Shown here in pieces: positions 21,934-34,274 of a stretch of DNA of 64,000 nucleotides. Position 1 is the first letter of the stretch; every line of letters begins with the position of its first letter. This stretch comes from Blumeriella jaapii. Its lineage: Eukaryota > Ascomycota > Leotiomycetes > Helotiales > Drepanopezizaceae. The stretch is from the NCBI GenBank assembly GCA_009599575.1, contig VWND01000009.1, positions 310,001 through 374,000 of the forward strand, written 5' to 3'. The notes beneath the pieces were generated by a model, which was not told the DNA's origin, searched no databases, and saw only the letters and a list, made by a program, of their open reading frames with translations. Both the position numbers and the translations under genes were made by a program.

Positions 21934-23447
21934 CTAAGCCTCCCCAACATACACCTTTCCAATATCCGACAGCTGGCCTCCATTGACCAGGAGCCCTTCC
22001 CTCACCATAAAGTACGCATACCGCTCGATATACGACTGCTGGTCCATCCAGGCCATGGCCTCGCGCAAGACGTCGCCTTTTCTTCCGGGCTACCCTCCGG
22101 CGACTGGAACTCCGTGATCCAGAGCGGGCGGCTGCCAGCTATGGCGTGCGCACGCTCCATGTACTCCTTGAAGGCTGCGAGATCGCCGCCATTGTACCAC
22201 TACGGAGGGAGAAAGGTTAGCTGACTGCTGTTGCTGCTATTTTTTTGGATTCATGTGTTTGTTTGTAGGAAGGGCGTGGCAAAACGAGTAGTGGTGGGGA
22301 GAGAGATACGTACGTGGATGCGCACCGCATCAACAGTGCACGTAGAGCAAAAATCCAGGAATCTCTTAAGCCAAGCCAAGCCCATGGGGTCCGGGCCGTT
22401 CGTCACAGCAGGCGACACGAGCTTGGCCCGCCCGGCGAAGGGTTGCATGTACTTCAAGTAACCATCGGCGGCGTCGGCGGGCAAAAGGGTGGCCTGCTCC
22501 CAGTGGTCGGGCTCGTTGAAGGCCATGAGGTGCGTGGCGCCGGCGTTGATGGCTGTCGAAGCTGCTGTCTCCCAGTGAATGGTGTCCTGCTCTCGCAGCG
22601 CCCAGAGCATGGGCACGTACTGGATGCCCGCCGGCACGGGTTTCGGCGTCGTAGAGCCCCAGTTGAAGGCCCAGGTGATCTGGTTCTTGGAAGCGAAGGG
22701 TAGAAGGAGATCGGGATCATTAAAGGCGAGGCCACGCTTGCCTTGAGAGTAGGAGGGGGGGCTTGGTGGCACTGCCGGGGCAGAGTATGAAGGAGTGGTT
22801 GGACTGGCGACTGGAGCGGCGTACTTTGGTGTTGGAAGGGCTGGGGGGGTGTAGTTTGGCGTTGGAGGAGCTGGGGGGGTGTATTTTGGCGTTGGAGGGG
22901 CTGAGGGGGCGGCATAGATGGATTTTGAGGATGTCGTGCTGCTACTCGATGATGGAGTTGGCGTGGGTGGTATCGCAGGCGGCGCAGAAGGTGCTGGAGG
23001 TGCTGGAGGTGCTGGTGCTGGAGGTGCTGGAGGTGCTGGAGGCGCTGAAGGTGCTGGAGGCGCTGGAGTTGCTGGAGGCGCTGGAGGCGCTGGAGGCGCT
23101 GGAGGCGCTGGAGGCGCTGGAGGTGCTGGAGGTGCTGGAGGTGCTGGAGGCGCTGGGGGAGACGTTGGGTAAGCATCCGGTACATCGATGAGCACGGCTT
23201 TCCCATCGACGATAACCGTCTCGATGGCCTTCGGCGGGCCTACGACCTTCTCTCCGTTGGCCCCTTCGGTGACCACGACTTCCTCGGTAACGAGGAGGGT
23301 ATCAGTCTGGAGCCAGTAGTCACCGGTGCCGCGCTTTGCGTGGAAATTGGCGTGATTGTGGATGTGGCCGCGAGGGGCGGCTGTGGCTTTCTCGATGAGC
23401 AGAGAAGAGGCCATGAGGGCGAGGGTGGACACGGTAATCGTCCGCAT
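21934..23447 (-). CDS. Secreted GH128 glucan hydrolase (Asl1-like) with Ala-Pro-Pro spacer; one-base frame break near the C-terminus
   Basis: Exons 22314-23447 and 21934-22199, intron 22200-22313 (GTACGT/CGTAG). The N-terminus is a signal peptide (MRTITVSTLALMASSLL...ATAAP). Residues about 93-157 are uninterrupted A-P-P repeats, followed by Pro/Ser/Thr linker to about 245. The catalytic domain follows, beginning KRGLAFNDPDLL, with MAFNEPDHW (general acid/base Glu about 312) and WITEF (nucleophile Glu about 408), the layout of GH128 / 'glycosyl hydrolase catalytic core' (Asl1) beta-1,3-glucanases of fungal walls. After SPEGSPEEK the frame must gain one base at the run 22078-22081 to continue as GDVLREAMAWMDQQSYIERYAYF to the stop at 21934. 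Read literally, the last 48 or so residues are lost or altered. The enzyme probably acts at the cell wall or extracellularly. Confidence 0.9.
22976..23160. repeat. 9-bp coding minisatellite (Ala-Pro-Pro codons)
   Basis: About 20 units of GGAGGYGCT (plus-strand reading) vary only at the third codon base. They encode the A-P-P spacer of the GH128 protein. The repeat is in frame and uninterrupted. Confidence 0.9.
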
Positions 23448-25266
23448 CTTGCCTCTCTGTCCTGGTCCTCCCTCCTCCTCTCTCCTGGTCTCTCGAGGTA
23501 GGTTTGATGCGGTGGTTGTACCGTCGCCCGGTCTAGTTTCAAGTCCAAGATTCGGAAGTTACGTGGTGAAGTATGTGTGCATGTATCTCAAACGAATGTA
23601 ATCGGCCAGGAATGACCGGAGTAGAAAGATAACCTACAAGCAAGCAAGCACGCAACGTCAAGAGCGAAAGCGAAACGTGATGAAGAAGAAAAGAATGTAA
23701 AGACAGTGGGGTTGGAGGAGGGCTGAGTGAGCCCCCAACAATCCAACGGGCAATAAGAAGAACCAAATCCGTCGAATCAAAATAAAGGAGAGGAAGGACG
23801 ACGTCAAGGGATGGTATGTATATATAAAAACCTCATTACCGGGGATATGCCAACGCTTCTGGGTAGAGTGGAGGTCCATCTCCCAATCGAGATCTATGCC
23901 CAAATTCTCTGGGGCGGAGCTGGGCTCGGCATGACTCGTACGGTGTCGCGTCGCCATGGCCGCGTCTTTTTTGCGTGCCTCTGGTGCGCAGAGATGGCTA
24001 TAAAATAGGTATTGGAACCCGTATGCGTAGATAGGAGTTTGCAGCCTCTACATCAAACCGACGGTTGTCGCCAACCAAAGCTTGGCGTCGGAGCGAGTGG
24101 AAGAAACATGGGCAAACGGCCAAGGTACAGCATGAAGCTACCATATATCAGACAACAAGAAACGCAATACAAAGAATCCCAAATCATGAAGAACATTGCA
24201 AACGAGACGCGAACCAAAGAACGGCGGGATTACTCATCCTCGACAGACTAGGGGGTGAGGTGCAGTACTGTACAGAGCAAAGACTGGGGGACAGCTGGAG
24301 AGAATGAAAATAGGGTAGCAAGAGATAATAAATAGAACGAAGGATTATTTTCGGGGCGGAGGGGGGAAGGGGGGAAGGGGGAAGAGTGAAGGTTGAAGGT
24401 TGAAGGTTGAAGGTTGAAGGTTGAAGGGTGAAGGTTGAAGGACGAAAGGACGAAAGGAGCCGCGTCATCTCCGAAGAAGCGCAAAGGGTCAGCCAGGTCA
24501 GGTGACTTGTCTGCCCGGCACGTGATTGATTTTGATCTGGCCTGCGCCGTTTCTGGGTCGCTTGGCATCAAGGTCTCTACCGTACTGCGTTATGTTGATG
24601 TTTCCGGTCCTATCGGTGTGACATTCTTTTATCTTGTTCCGATACCCGATAGCGTATCAATGCTATACCGCATGCACGTTGCTGTCAACCCGATACTCGG
24701 CTGGCTCTTGCAGGATTTCTCGCTTCGACGCTCAGGGCTGGTTGTGAAGCCTGATTATCACCTTCTCTGTTACACCCACTCGAAGGCGAGATATCAGAAC
24801 GTAACAATTGCCCGTTTCAAGAAGCGTTTTGCGTGGTTCCCAGCTTGCTATAACAGAATGCCAGCATCAAAACAAGATCATCAATCTTTGTTGATCTCTT
24901 TTTTCTTTTTTCTTTTCTTTTTTTTCCCCAAACCAAAGATACAAAAACATTCGACATTTAATGATCTAACAATCGCAAGTTTTGATATGCATTTCTCGTT
25001 AGTTGCCAGCCTGCGACAACACGTTGCTGGCTGCTAAGCAAATGTTGACCATGTTGAGATGCGTGCCCGAATGTTACGAAAACGATTAATCACCGACGTG
25101 CTCTTCTGAAATTCCCGTCAATGCTCAATCTCTGATCGTGCCATCTTACGAGAACCAGTGACAACAGAACTCCTCGTTATACAACCTACAATCAGTCTCA
25201 ACTGGTCCCCCTTGCACCTGTGTGCGAAATGCCTAGAGATTCAAACACCGTCTTTCGTTATCCCCA
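23448..25266. other. Divergent-side intergenic region, no gene recognised
   Basis: Upstream flank of the GH128 gene and 3' flank of the carnitine acetyltransferase gene. A 7-bp array (GAAGGTT)n lies at about 24386-24440. The open frame at 24435-25037 is low in coding character and has no recognisable family. Confidence 0.5.
24386..24440. repeat. (GAAGGTT)n heptanucleotide array
   Basis: About seven units, one with GAAGGGT, followed by GGACGAAA variants. Preceded by a G-rich stretch at 24357-24383. Confidence 0.85.
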
Positions 25267-28005
25267 TCAGTACTCACTCAAGCGCAGCCTCTTGCCTATC
25301 TCTCGCCTGCGCGCTTGGACGGTGGCTCTCTCGGATGGCTTCGGTGCTCCGTCGTCTGCGCCCTCGCCCCGGGCTCGGAGTGCCTGAAGGAGCATACCTG
25401 CGTCAAAGAAGCCATCTACGGTATCGTCGTCAGCATCATGTCAAGCCTCGATCCCTCAACCCGGATAGCCATCTAGCTGGTTCGTTCCAAGCGAGAAGTC
25501 GGGAAACAGCAGAAGCACAAGAAGACTTACAGCCGCCCAGCCCTTCATCATCGCTCACAGCGCCACTCGCATCCCGCGGCGTCGTCGTCCCCGTCGTCCC
25601 CTTCTCGCCTTCCATGGACTTGATCACCCGCCCTCGGGACTTGAGTCGGCTTCCAGCTTTCGGCCTCGCGCTCGCATCCCTCGCGCGAGATGCTTTCGGA
25701 CTCGTTTCCCGGCGTTGCGTCGTTCGCAGCACCCTCCGGATCTCCAGCAGATAGCTTTCCAGCGCATCCACAAACCGCTTCGTCTGCCGGTGCTTACTGC
25801 TTGCGCAGATGCTAATGCCCTCATCTTTGATAATGTACCCGATGCCGAAACCGTCGCCGGACGTGGGGCCAAAGCCGAAGTGCCGGAGAGATGGATTCCC
25901 GCAGTTGGAGGTGGAGAGTATGGTGTTGTTGAGCTTGTCCCAGCCGCCGTCGGCGAACAGGAGTGGCATGCTGTGCGTGTGGCCGCGAGGTGGCGAGGAA
26001 TACCCGCGCGCGCGGGGGCCGTTGGAACGGAGAGAGGACGCGTCACCCTCCCCTGACGGGACTGAGTTCCTGCCAGGACTACCCACGACAGAGGACGGGT
26101 CGCGCTCGGACGAGCCCTCTGGAGAGGAGTATCCATCGCTGCTGGCTGCTTCGGCGCCATCCTCATCCACGGCTTTCTGCCACACACTAAAGAGCGCGTA
26201 GAGATGTCGATCGCAGCCTTGCGCTTTGGCACACTCCCGGGTGTTGGCTGTGTGCTTCTGACACGCTTTCTTCAAGGCGTCGACCTTCTGCTGGGCAGGG
26301 CTTTCCGCCCAGAACCTTTGGACAAAGTCGACAGACTCCGTCGTCACAGAGCGGACGGCTTCGGTACGGCCGTGGAGGTAGACTTTGGTCATGGCTGGTT
26401 CGTAGGTGCATTCCACGCGGCCGTACAGCCCGTAGTATGCAGCTTGGAAGGCCATCTGCACGAAAGCATCGGGGGAGAAGCCCATTCCTGTGATGAAGTT
26501 CTTTCCGTACGCGGCAAAGTCGAGGGTTGCGAACTCGTTCTGTTGAATGAGATCTGCGAGACGGGTCTCGGCGAATCGAAGGGCAATGCTCAGTTCTGGA
26601 ATCATATCCCACTCCAACTTGTGGGGGGTGGTATTGGCATCTCCCAAGCTGTCAGGATCTCGCTTGGATGGATCGGGGCTGGTAGATGCCCAGAGACTTG
26701 GAGCCTTTCCGTTGATGGTGCGCGCGAACCGAAGGATGGTATCTGTGTAGAGATCACTTGCGAATCGGAGAACCGTGTGTCCATCCACACCAGTGTGCTC
26801 AAAGTTGATCCCAGCGCTGCCGTTCTTACAAACGATGATCTGCAACTTGTCGTACCATCGATTCGTGCAAGTGCCAATCTGTACGCCCTTCTCGACCTGA
26901 CTGGTACCACAGAGCATGTTGCCGCAAAGTTCGGCCCCCGAAGCCGGCTCGGTGTAGTCGAGGCAGAGAATGAAGAGAGCCGCATCAACTATGCCGAGGC
27001 AGTCCGCATTGTTGGATCCTTCGTCACGAGTCATCACCTCTCTCAGGCCCGACCAGACTTTTCTGTTCTCGGTACTGAGCACACCGAGAGCCCCCTTTGC
27101 TGCGTCCTGGATGGGCGTTTGCTGAGCGTCGTCCACGATGGTTTGAAGATTGATAGACAGGTCTTTCTCGGTCATGATCAGGTCCGAGTTTTCGTCTAGC
27201 ACATCGAACCAGTAGAACTGGCCATGACAGAGGACGACGATGTGTTTGGCATCCGGGTCCTGTCCGATGTGGCACCCATTCTCGGTGGGGACACGAGCGG
27301 TCCCAAACAGCCGTGAATACTGGTACATGCACAGCGGCTGTCCCCTGATGGTGTCTGGAGGCAACTCCTCCTTCCTCACCGCGCGGACGAATGACAGGGC
27401 CGAGACCACGAGCGAGGCCGCACGGGTGACTTGATTGTTCCTCGCTGGGGTCGGATCGTCCTCGAGAAGGAAAAAGGGATTCAGGTTCAGAACGACAGGA
27501 TTGTCAAAGTTCAGATAGGAATCATACCCTAGGGACGTCAGTCACGGCCCTACGAGGAAGCGCCGTACCCACAGAACTGCTCGATGTAACTCGTCTTGCC
27601 ATTGGCATACTTCTTCAACCTCTCCTGTAGCTCGGGCCCCTCAGCTTTCAGGAATTCTTCTACTGCTTGTTGCGTCTCGGCGTGCTCCCTCGCGCTCTGG
27701 AGGGGTTTCACGGCAGCCAGGTACTTCGAGGCAGTACCCTCCAGATCCGGGATCGGCAGCTTGGGAAGCTTATCCTGCGCAGCGAAGGTGATGCCAGACC
27801 TGTTGGGGGGGATGTCACTCCCCAGGGGATCCCTTTTTTCGTGTGCGAACTCGTCGGCTGCTTTCTTTGCTCCTTCAAGGGAACGGGAGCCATCATGTGC
27901 AGCCTGCGACGTCGCCGGCGGCGCCCCGGACTCGTCCCAAGGCGTGGGCATGGCAAACGCGCGGACGGCTGTGGTGGAAGGCATGCTGTCAGCCTTCGTG
28001 TTCAT
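25267..28005 (-). CDS. facC: Carnitine O-acetyltransferase, long FacC/Yat2-type
   Basis: Exons 27573-28005, 25531-27528 and 25267-25415 give 859 aa. The first intron splits the Trp codon of YIEQFWYDSYLNFDNP; the second joins GLGG to YGFFDAGMLLQAL. The enzyme transfers acetyl groups between acetyl-CoA and carnitine, allowing acetyl units to enter mitochondria during growth on acetate or fatty acids. Family motifs are LPKLPIPDLEGTASKYL, the catalytic His in NFEHTGVDGHTVL (about residue 389), VYLHGRTEAVRSVTTESVDF (substrate-binding TES region) and STSNCGNPSLRHFGFGPTSGDGFGIGY. A Ser/Gly/Pro-rich insertion (about 601-664) interrupts the C-terminal half. The protein ends RLRLSEY, with no SKL-type peroxisomal signal and no clear N-terminal presequence, which suggests cytosol. 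The insertion and length match Yat2/FacC-like enzymes better than the mitochondrial/peroxisomal isoform (about 640 aa). Confidence 0.92.
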
Positions 28006-28639
28006 CCGTCAAGTGGAGAGAGGGAGGTGCTGATGTCCAGGCCGCGGCGCGCCGTGCGGTAGCAGTCGTGGCCGTCTTGGAGGTCCGAGAAGGGCATGCC
28101 ACCAGCACAGACGTGTGCCAACTCGAGGGAGCGAAGGACAGGAGGGAGAAGGGTCGGGATCACTGCTGACATGTGGACGACCCGAGGGCAGAGATGTGGT
28201 CGCGGGTCCGCGGCAATGCTTTTTGTGTTCGCCGTCTCCGCACCAGAGACTTTGCATTCGGCCAGATGGGCCATGGAGGAAGAAGTGCAGACCCCGAGAC
28301 TAGCGTGGGTGAGGGGGAGGGCGATGCCGAGCGATATTGCACATCCGCAGCTCCGGGGCGTGACTGGCGATGTGTAGGCATGAAACCGAGGAAATGGCAG
28401 AAATCGCAGAAATCGAGGACATCGAAGCAGAAAGCATATGCGTACCTCGTCGTCAGCCAGCATCCATGAATGGGGTCTCGCGAGATCTTGGTCTTCGCGT
28501 CCTCGAGTCCTCGAGTCCGCGAGAGGCCGCCACACCAGTGGTTCTCCCGCGGGGTCACTGTGAGCTGCGCGGGCCCCGTGGACCCAAGGATGCGAGCACG
28601 CGCCTTGGGCCACCGACGCAGCGTCGATGTTCGCGTGGC

Positions 28640-28691
28640 GTGTGTGTTGGACGACGATGTGTGTTGGACGACGATGTGTGTTGGACGACGT
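28640..28691. repeat. 17-bp tandem repeat, three copies
   Basis: Unit GTGTTGGACGACGATGT, the last copy changed to GACGACGTTGT. Lies in the probable promoter side of facC. Confidence 0.8.
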
Positions 28692-29008
28692 TGTGTGTCG
28701 GGCGATGGAGCGAAGGGGGGAGAGCGCAGTCGGTGATGGGAGACCCCCAGAGCGGGAGGTCGCGAGAGAAACGTGACCATCTGGCGGGGGAAGGAAAGCG
28801 TGACTTTTTTTCGCTTCTGTGCAACAAGGACTGTACAGCACGGCTCTGCTTCATGCCTTACGCGAATGACATGCAAACAAGGTATCGACGTCCAGTAGGT
28901 GAATCTTGGACCCAATTCGAGGAAGCTCCCAAGTCCTTCACGGGTATAAATAGAGCAGTGCATGACACCCACTGTACAGGGTACTTTGTTCTGGGTGTCA
29001 ATCTCACT

Positions 29009-29209
29009 ATGCCATCTGCCAGAGCACAGGTTAGGACCAGCCAAGCTCCTCCTCCAGTACAGTACGACACACAATTGCCTGCCGCAATACACATGTCATG
29101 GTGCCAGATCTGCTGCCTTTCTGCAACGCATTCCTCTTGCACGACTTTCTGCTGTCATGATGCCATTTGCCATCAATCTCGCCAGACTGTGCGAATACGA
29201 AGCCAGTGA
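29009..29209 (+). other. Small Cys-containing ORF behind a TATA-like box (speculative)
   Basis: TATAAATAG at 28945-28953 lies 56 bp before an ATG that opens a 66-codon frame with seven cysteines clustered as WCQICC ... SCTTFCCHDAIC. There is no signal peptide and no intron evidence, and I recognise no family. Could be a real small gene or chance. Confidence 0.2.
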
Positions 29210-32200
29210 GAATCATCAGCTTGTTGACGCAAGGGGCTGAGCACTCGATAATCCCTTACCGAGCTCACAAGATACCACCCTAGCTTCCGTTCCGGGACAA
29301 TGATCATGGGAGGTAGAGTCTGGCTCTAAATACACAACCCGAGCATGATCCTTTCTTCGTCTAGACGGATAGAGCTCATCGCGACTTGATCGAGAAGGAA
29401 TGGGTGAGTCGATCTCTCGCAGCCCTTGTCTTGCAGTGCCATCGCTGGAGCGAGCCAAACTCCCCGAATCGAATAACATAGCCTGGTTTGTTTACACGGG
29501 GCATGCCTCGCCTAGCTTGATCAAGAACGCATTTCCGCAATTCTGCAGCCAACTGGGTCGTAATGCAAGAGCCTTTTCAAGTTGAGGGTGCGTAAGGAGA
29601 GGAAGAGATCGCAACAGCCACATTAAAAACATACCAGTGGATGACGAGGGCGAGGCGCAAAAGCTGATCGAGGCGGAAAAAACGCTCAGATGTAGATACT
29701 TGACAGCATGTGCAACCTCTGGCTAAATGTCAGCTGTCTATCCTTCTAGAAGAAAGCGACACTTCTAGTGATAGGCTTCGACGATTAGTGAAGGCATGTC
29801 TCAGTGTCATATCACGTGTAGGTCATGTGATCGAGGATCACGTGGCTGCGCACTAGCGAGCGCGTACCACTACCCCATGCTCCTGCACTCGCATCGCTAA
29901 TAGAAAGACAGACAGATGTCAACACGATTCAAGACTAGTCTTTCCTGTATCACCAACCTGCGATACCAACGATTAGCATTTGCAGCTTGCTTCCATTTTC
30001 AATTCCATTGTCGTTTCTTCAAGCTTCTTTTGCTTCCCGCTGCTGACACGATCTCTCAGCGGCAACACCCCTTGCTCATTCTCTGCATTCCCACTGCCAA
30101 TTCTACATATCATGCTTGTTCATTTGCAGTGCTCCGGCCCGAGAGAACTCACCCGCTTAGAGCTGTAGAAGTATGAAGAATGATGATTGCGGAATCTTCA
30201 ATCCTCGTCTTTCAAAGACCTTATGTACAGCACATGTAGCACACGCTGAAACAGCCAGCCGAAATAATTGATCAACAGTGGCGCTAGCTAGTAAAGCATC
30301 CACAAAGTGCCAGAAAGGCTACTGCCTACTGCCAGAAACGAGTAGTTCTCAAGTCCATCGCAGCTACTGCATTGGTAGTCCCACTGATCACCAGGTTTAG
30401 ACGCTCGTCACGAGTAAAGTTTCCGTGTCTCGCGAGGGATGACATGACAGGTACTGTATATAAATACAGCCGGGGAATCCCACTCCCAGTCCCAGAGCAA
30501 TTGAAGAATCACTTCCAAAGAAGAACTCAGACGTCTGCTTGGCTCCAGACTCGGTTACCTTTCACGAGGCGCTGCCTGCGGTAGGCACCAAGTATCACAG
30601 ATCCCCCTCGCTCGTACAATCTAGAAACTGCTACACATTGGCTACCTGTGAGCGCTGCTGTGTCTCCCTTCTTGAGCAAGCAAGCACAATTTCGTGCTGT
30701 CGTGCATAATACTCGCTGTCAACGACTCATTCGAATACCCGACTATGTTCCTCTTACACGTAGATTCTGATTCTACATGCTCAATACCTAGCCGCAGCTT
30801 GGATTATCCAAATAAACATTGGCAGGACTCTTCCTCTCAGCAGCGTCAAAGCGCCCCGCATGTTGGTGTTGACTGGGCCTTCTTCACCTTGGGTGTATGG
30901 ATGTAAGTGAATGCTAACGGGGCGTCTCTTATATATCTTTTGAACTCGAGCGGAGAGGCTTAGAGATTGTGAGAGTCAACTAGCCAAGCCAAGTTCCATT
31001 CTCGCTCGGAGGGGGAGTGAATTGATGATGCGTACCTGCATGAAAGCCTTCCTATATATATCGCGTTGATACCCACTCTGGTCATCAACTGCGATTTTCA
31101 CAAGGGCAAAGGCTGGACCCAAGCATCTATTGCCAGTGCCCTGGTCGCTGATCAAGATTGTTCAGGTCGCAGTTGAAACTGCATGGTCTCTGTGTGCTCG
31201 TGTAGATTTTCGGGTGTGATGAAGAATCTCTTTTGTAATAAGCAAAAGACCGTTCCAGAGCCGAGAACAACAACAACACAAGATAGTTTGAAAGTGGTAA
31301 CAAGTATAACATCTAGCTGCATCGCGCCACGCCAATCCTTCAACAGAGAATTGTCCGCTCGAACATATCGCCTATTCAGCTCAGCGATTGCTAGATTGCA
31401 TGTTGGTTCCAACTCTTCCAACAATCAGCTACAGAAAACATGATGTTTTAGCTAGCACACAATATCTAAGCATATGCAAAATCAGTAGACTGTAACCAAG
31501 TAACATAATCTCAAAAACAGATAACGATATGGAAACCAAGAAAATCAAGCTAATTATTATTACCATTTGAACTAGCACTGTCAACGTTATGTAGGATCTC
31601 GCCACAAGTGTTCGTTGTCTACCAGCCAAGCCTCTAATCACATCAGTAATTATCTAATTCTGCGAATCTTTATCTAGTTTAGAAGAAGTGCTCTTTCCCT
31701 CCCAAGGCAGCCTATAGTCAGGTTCTCGTAAAAGTCTTCCATGGCTCTCGCAAGCTGGTCCACCTTGCTGCAGATGCGCATTTCAACTCTGGGGCAGGAC
31801 TCGACTTTATACTTTTCATCGACTCTTTGAGATCCAGAAACCGATGTTTCAGAGCCGTAAGCGAGGATCAGAAAAGCAAGGTAGTGAATATCACTGTATA
31901 CTCTTGCGTTTATTTACTTTCGCCTGATGTCGGCCGCTGGCATTGGTTGGGATCGATGGGTACCCAGGCAAAACTGTGTTCAGCATTCTCTGCTCTTTGC
32001 CTAATTTTAGGCAGGATGATCTCGAGCGATGGAAGTCTCAGCTAGTACAGGGGCGTCTGTAGGTAGCCGCTTAATATCGAACAAGCTGTTCTGCTGCTCC
32101 TCCGGCCGGCTTGATGTTTTGGCCAAATGCTTGATGAGAATTCTTGATAGCAGAATATCAAATGACAGTGAGATTTTCATGATAGCCGTAAAGCTCGGAA

Positions 32201-34274
32201 GGGAAACCATGGTGTTGTTCGAAGCGATGTAAGTAGAATTGCCTAATCGGAAAGCGGAATGCCATACATGACCCATTCATTATTTCCCTCGAAAAGAACT
32301 GGTTACAGACAACGGCGGCCTAATTTAGCGAGCTTTGAAAGTCGATCAACACATGGCTCAACGTTCTATGTATATGATAAGGTTCGTTTCAAGTGTCATT
32401 TTGATTTGTGATGTTAGATTTTGGAATGGGAGGATTTTATGGCGGTTGTGGCTGGCCCACTTGAGGAAAGAGGAAATCAGAAGGTTTCGGAAATGAAAGG
32501 TGGAAGGGAGCAAAAGGATTTGTCTACAAGTGAACCTTTCTCAAGATGCATATGGCTAGACATTGGCGTAAAAACCTACTTGAATAAGAAAAATCTCTGA
32601 CAGTAGCTATAATATTTTGGACTGAAATTTAAATGGTAGTGATGTATTATCTGACAGCAATAGTTCCCGTTCACAGCCTGAATAAATCTTTCATCCCAAG
32701 CATTCCACATATCACTATCTTATTCCCCAACTTTTCAACTTCGACCTGGGTCTCTGAAAATGAAATGGATACCCCAGAGGTCTGCATGTAAGTCAGCAGC
32801 ATCCAGAGTTCTCTGTTCAAAATTGAACAAATATCCGGTCTTGTTTACTTCAGAAAACATCTTCTCGATAAGGTAGGTAGTTTTTATACCTCTTAGTGCC
32901 ATCCCTCCCCCACTCTTTTCTCCATCCGAAAGAACCCAGATTCACCTTCCGGTGACTCGAGACACGTCTCCTGTCACAACGCATGCACATCCATATCCGT
33001 CAACTCTTTCACGTGGGCCGGCTTTGTTCCTTCTATTCCCAGTTTACTCCGCAGGCTTTCCACGTATGACTCCTTAGTTCGCAACGCTTGCTCGAACAAC
33101 TGAGGGCCCTCTTATAAACTCCTCGGGGAACCATCCCGCCTGCAGGAGAAAGGCTCAAAGAGCGGATACTTGTCATATCTTTCTCTTCTATAACTGCTTT
33201 TTCAAACATCTGAAATATGTAAAGGTCTCCAGTTCCAGTGGCCTTCCCAGACGTTGCACAACATCATCACTACTCTCATGATCACCATCCCACGTGTGAA
33301 TCTAAGACCTTTCAATCTGTAAACGTGGGAATCGATTTCGGGCAGTACAGTACAAGCTTATAAACTTCCTTATCATCTCCTACATCAGACTATTTATTAT
33401 CTATCTTCTGATCACTTTTTCGTTGATGTAAGGACATGCATATCTGCAAACATAAAAGCAGGATCCCTTTCACCCTCCATATTTTTACTCTACCACGAAG
33501 CTGGAAGTAAAGCCAAGCCATGATAGCCAGCAAACCCTAGCTGCAACTCCCCCGGCCCGCCCCTTTCTGATCAACCAAAAACGCAACCTTTTCCACATGT
33601 GCGAATATACAGTACCTACAGTATGTACCATGCACTCCATGACAAGTGAAGTTCTAGGTACTAGTCCTTTGTAATCCATTGGATTTTCCCATTTCCGATT
33701 CGGAAATGACCATCAATTCGATTGGAAGCTAATAGCATGATCCGGCCCTGCAGATCGACACACAACTTTTCGCTGTAATGGGAAAAGGTTGGCAGAGAAA
33801 GGGTGTAAAGCGCAGTCAGATATCAAATATCATCTCCTCCATCTGCACAAGAAATGACATTGCAATATAACACAACAGCCACGACTTCCAACCAAGTTGG
33901 TACATCCCACAAAACAATGGACAAACGTGCCAGTCCCTTGCCAAAGCAAACAAAGTTGGTGGATCAGTCAAGTAGGAGGCGGTCTGGAAGTCAACATGTA
34001 TTTGTTCAAGCCGTCGTCGCGGATGTCGCAGGTCCAAATACAACAGAGCAAAGCTTTGGTATCACAGAGAAGCTTTCAAGATATAATCAGTGCTGGGGTT
34101 TGTATGGCTCCTCAGACAATCCAACCAGGTCCCAACGCCGCCCAGATGCAAGAAAAGACGCCAGCCACCCATCCGTCCATGCAATATGCTCCAAAATGCC
34201 GCGCCCCATGATATTATAACACGTGGTCCCTGTATCCTTGAGCCCAAATTTTCAGAGATCCTTGGAATTTCGGA

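Larger units (their letters stand above)
28006..34274. other. 6.3-kb gene-poor, AT-leaning interval
   Basis: No complete gene is recognised. It contains 5' sequence of facC, a 17-bp tandem repeat (28640-28691), TATA-like boxes at 28945, about 30457 and about 31054, a 66-codon Cys-containing ORF at 29009-29209, and poly-A/T-rich DNA from 31 to 33.5 kb. Long opposing ORFs at 28.0-29.2 kb run on both strands over the same bases and look like GC-driven chance frames. Confidence 0.45.

Noticed and set aside
22454..23206. Gln/Leu-rich ORF (QRLQHLQ repeats) over the GH128 gene
   Set aside because: Frame-shifted reading of the Ala-Pro-Pro minisatellite on the same strand.
24435..25037. 200-codon ORF
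   Set aside because: Starts in the (GAAGGTT)n flank, contains a poly-Phe run from a T tract and matches nothing I recognise.
28002..29209. Long overlapping ORFs on both strands (279 codons each way)
   Set aside because: They occupy the same bases in opposite directions, have Arg/Ser/His-biased composition and no recognisable family, and cross promoter-side repeats of facC.
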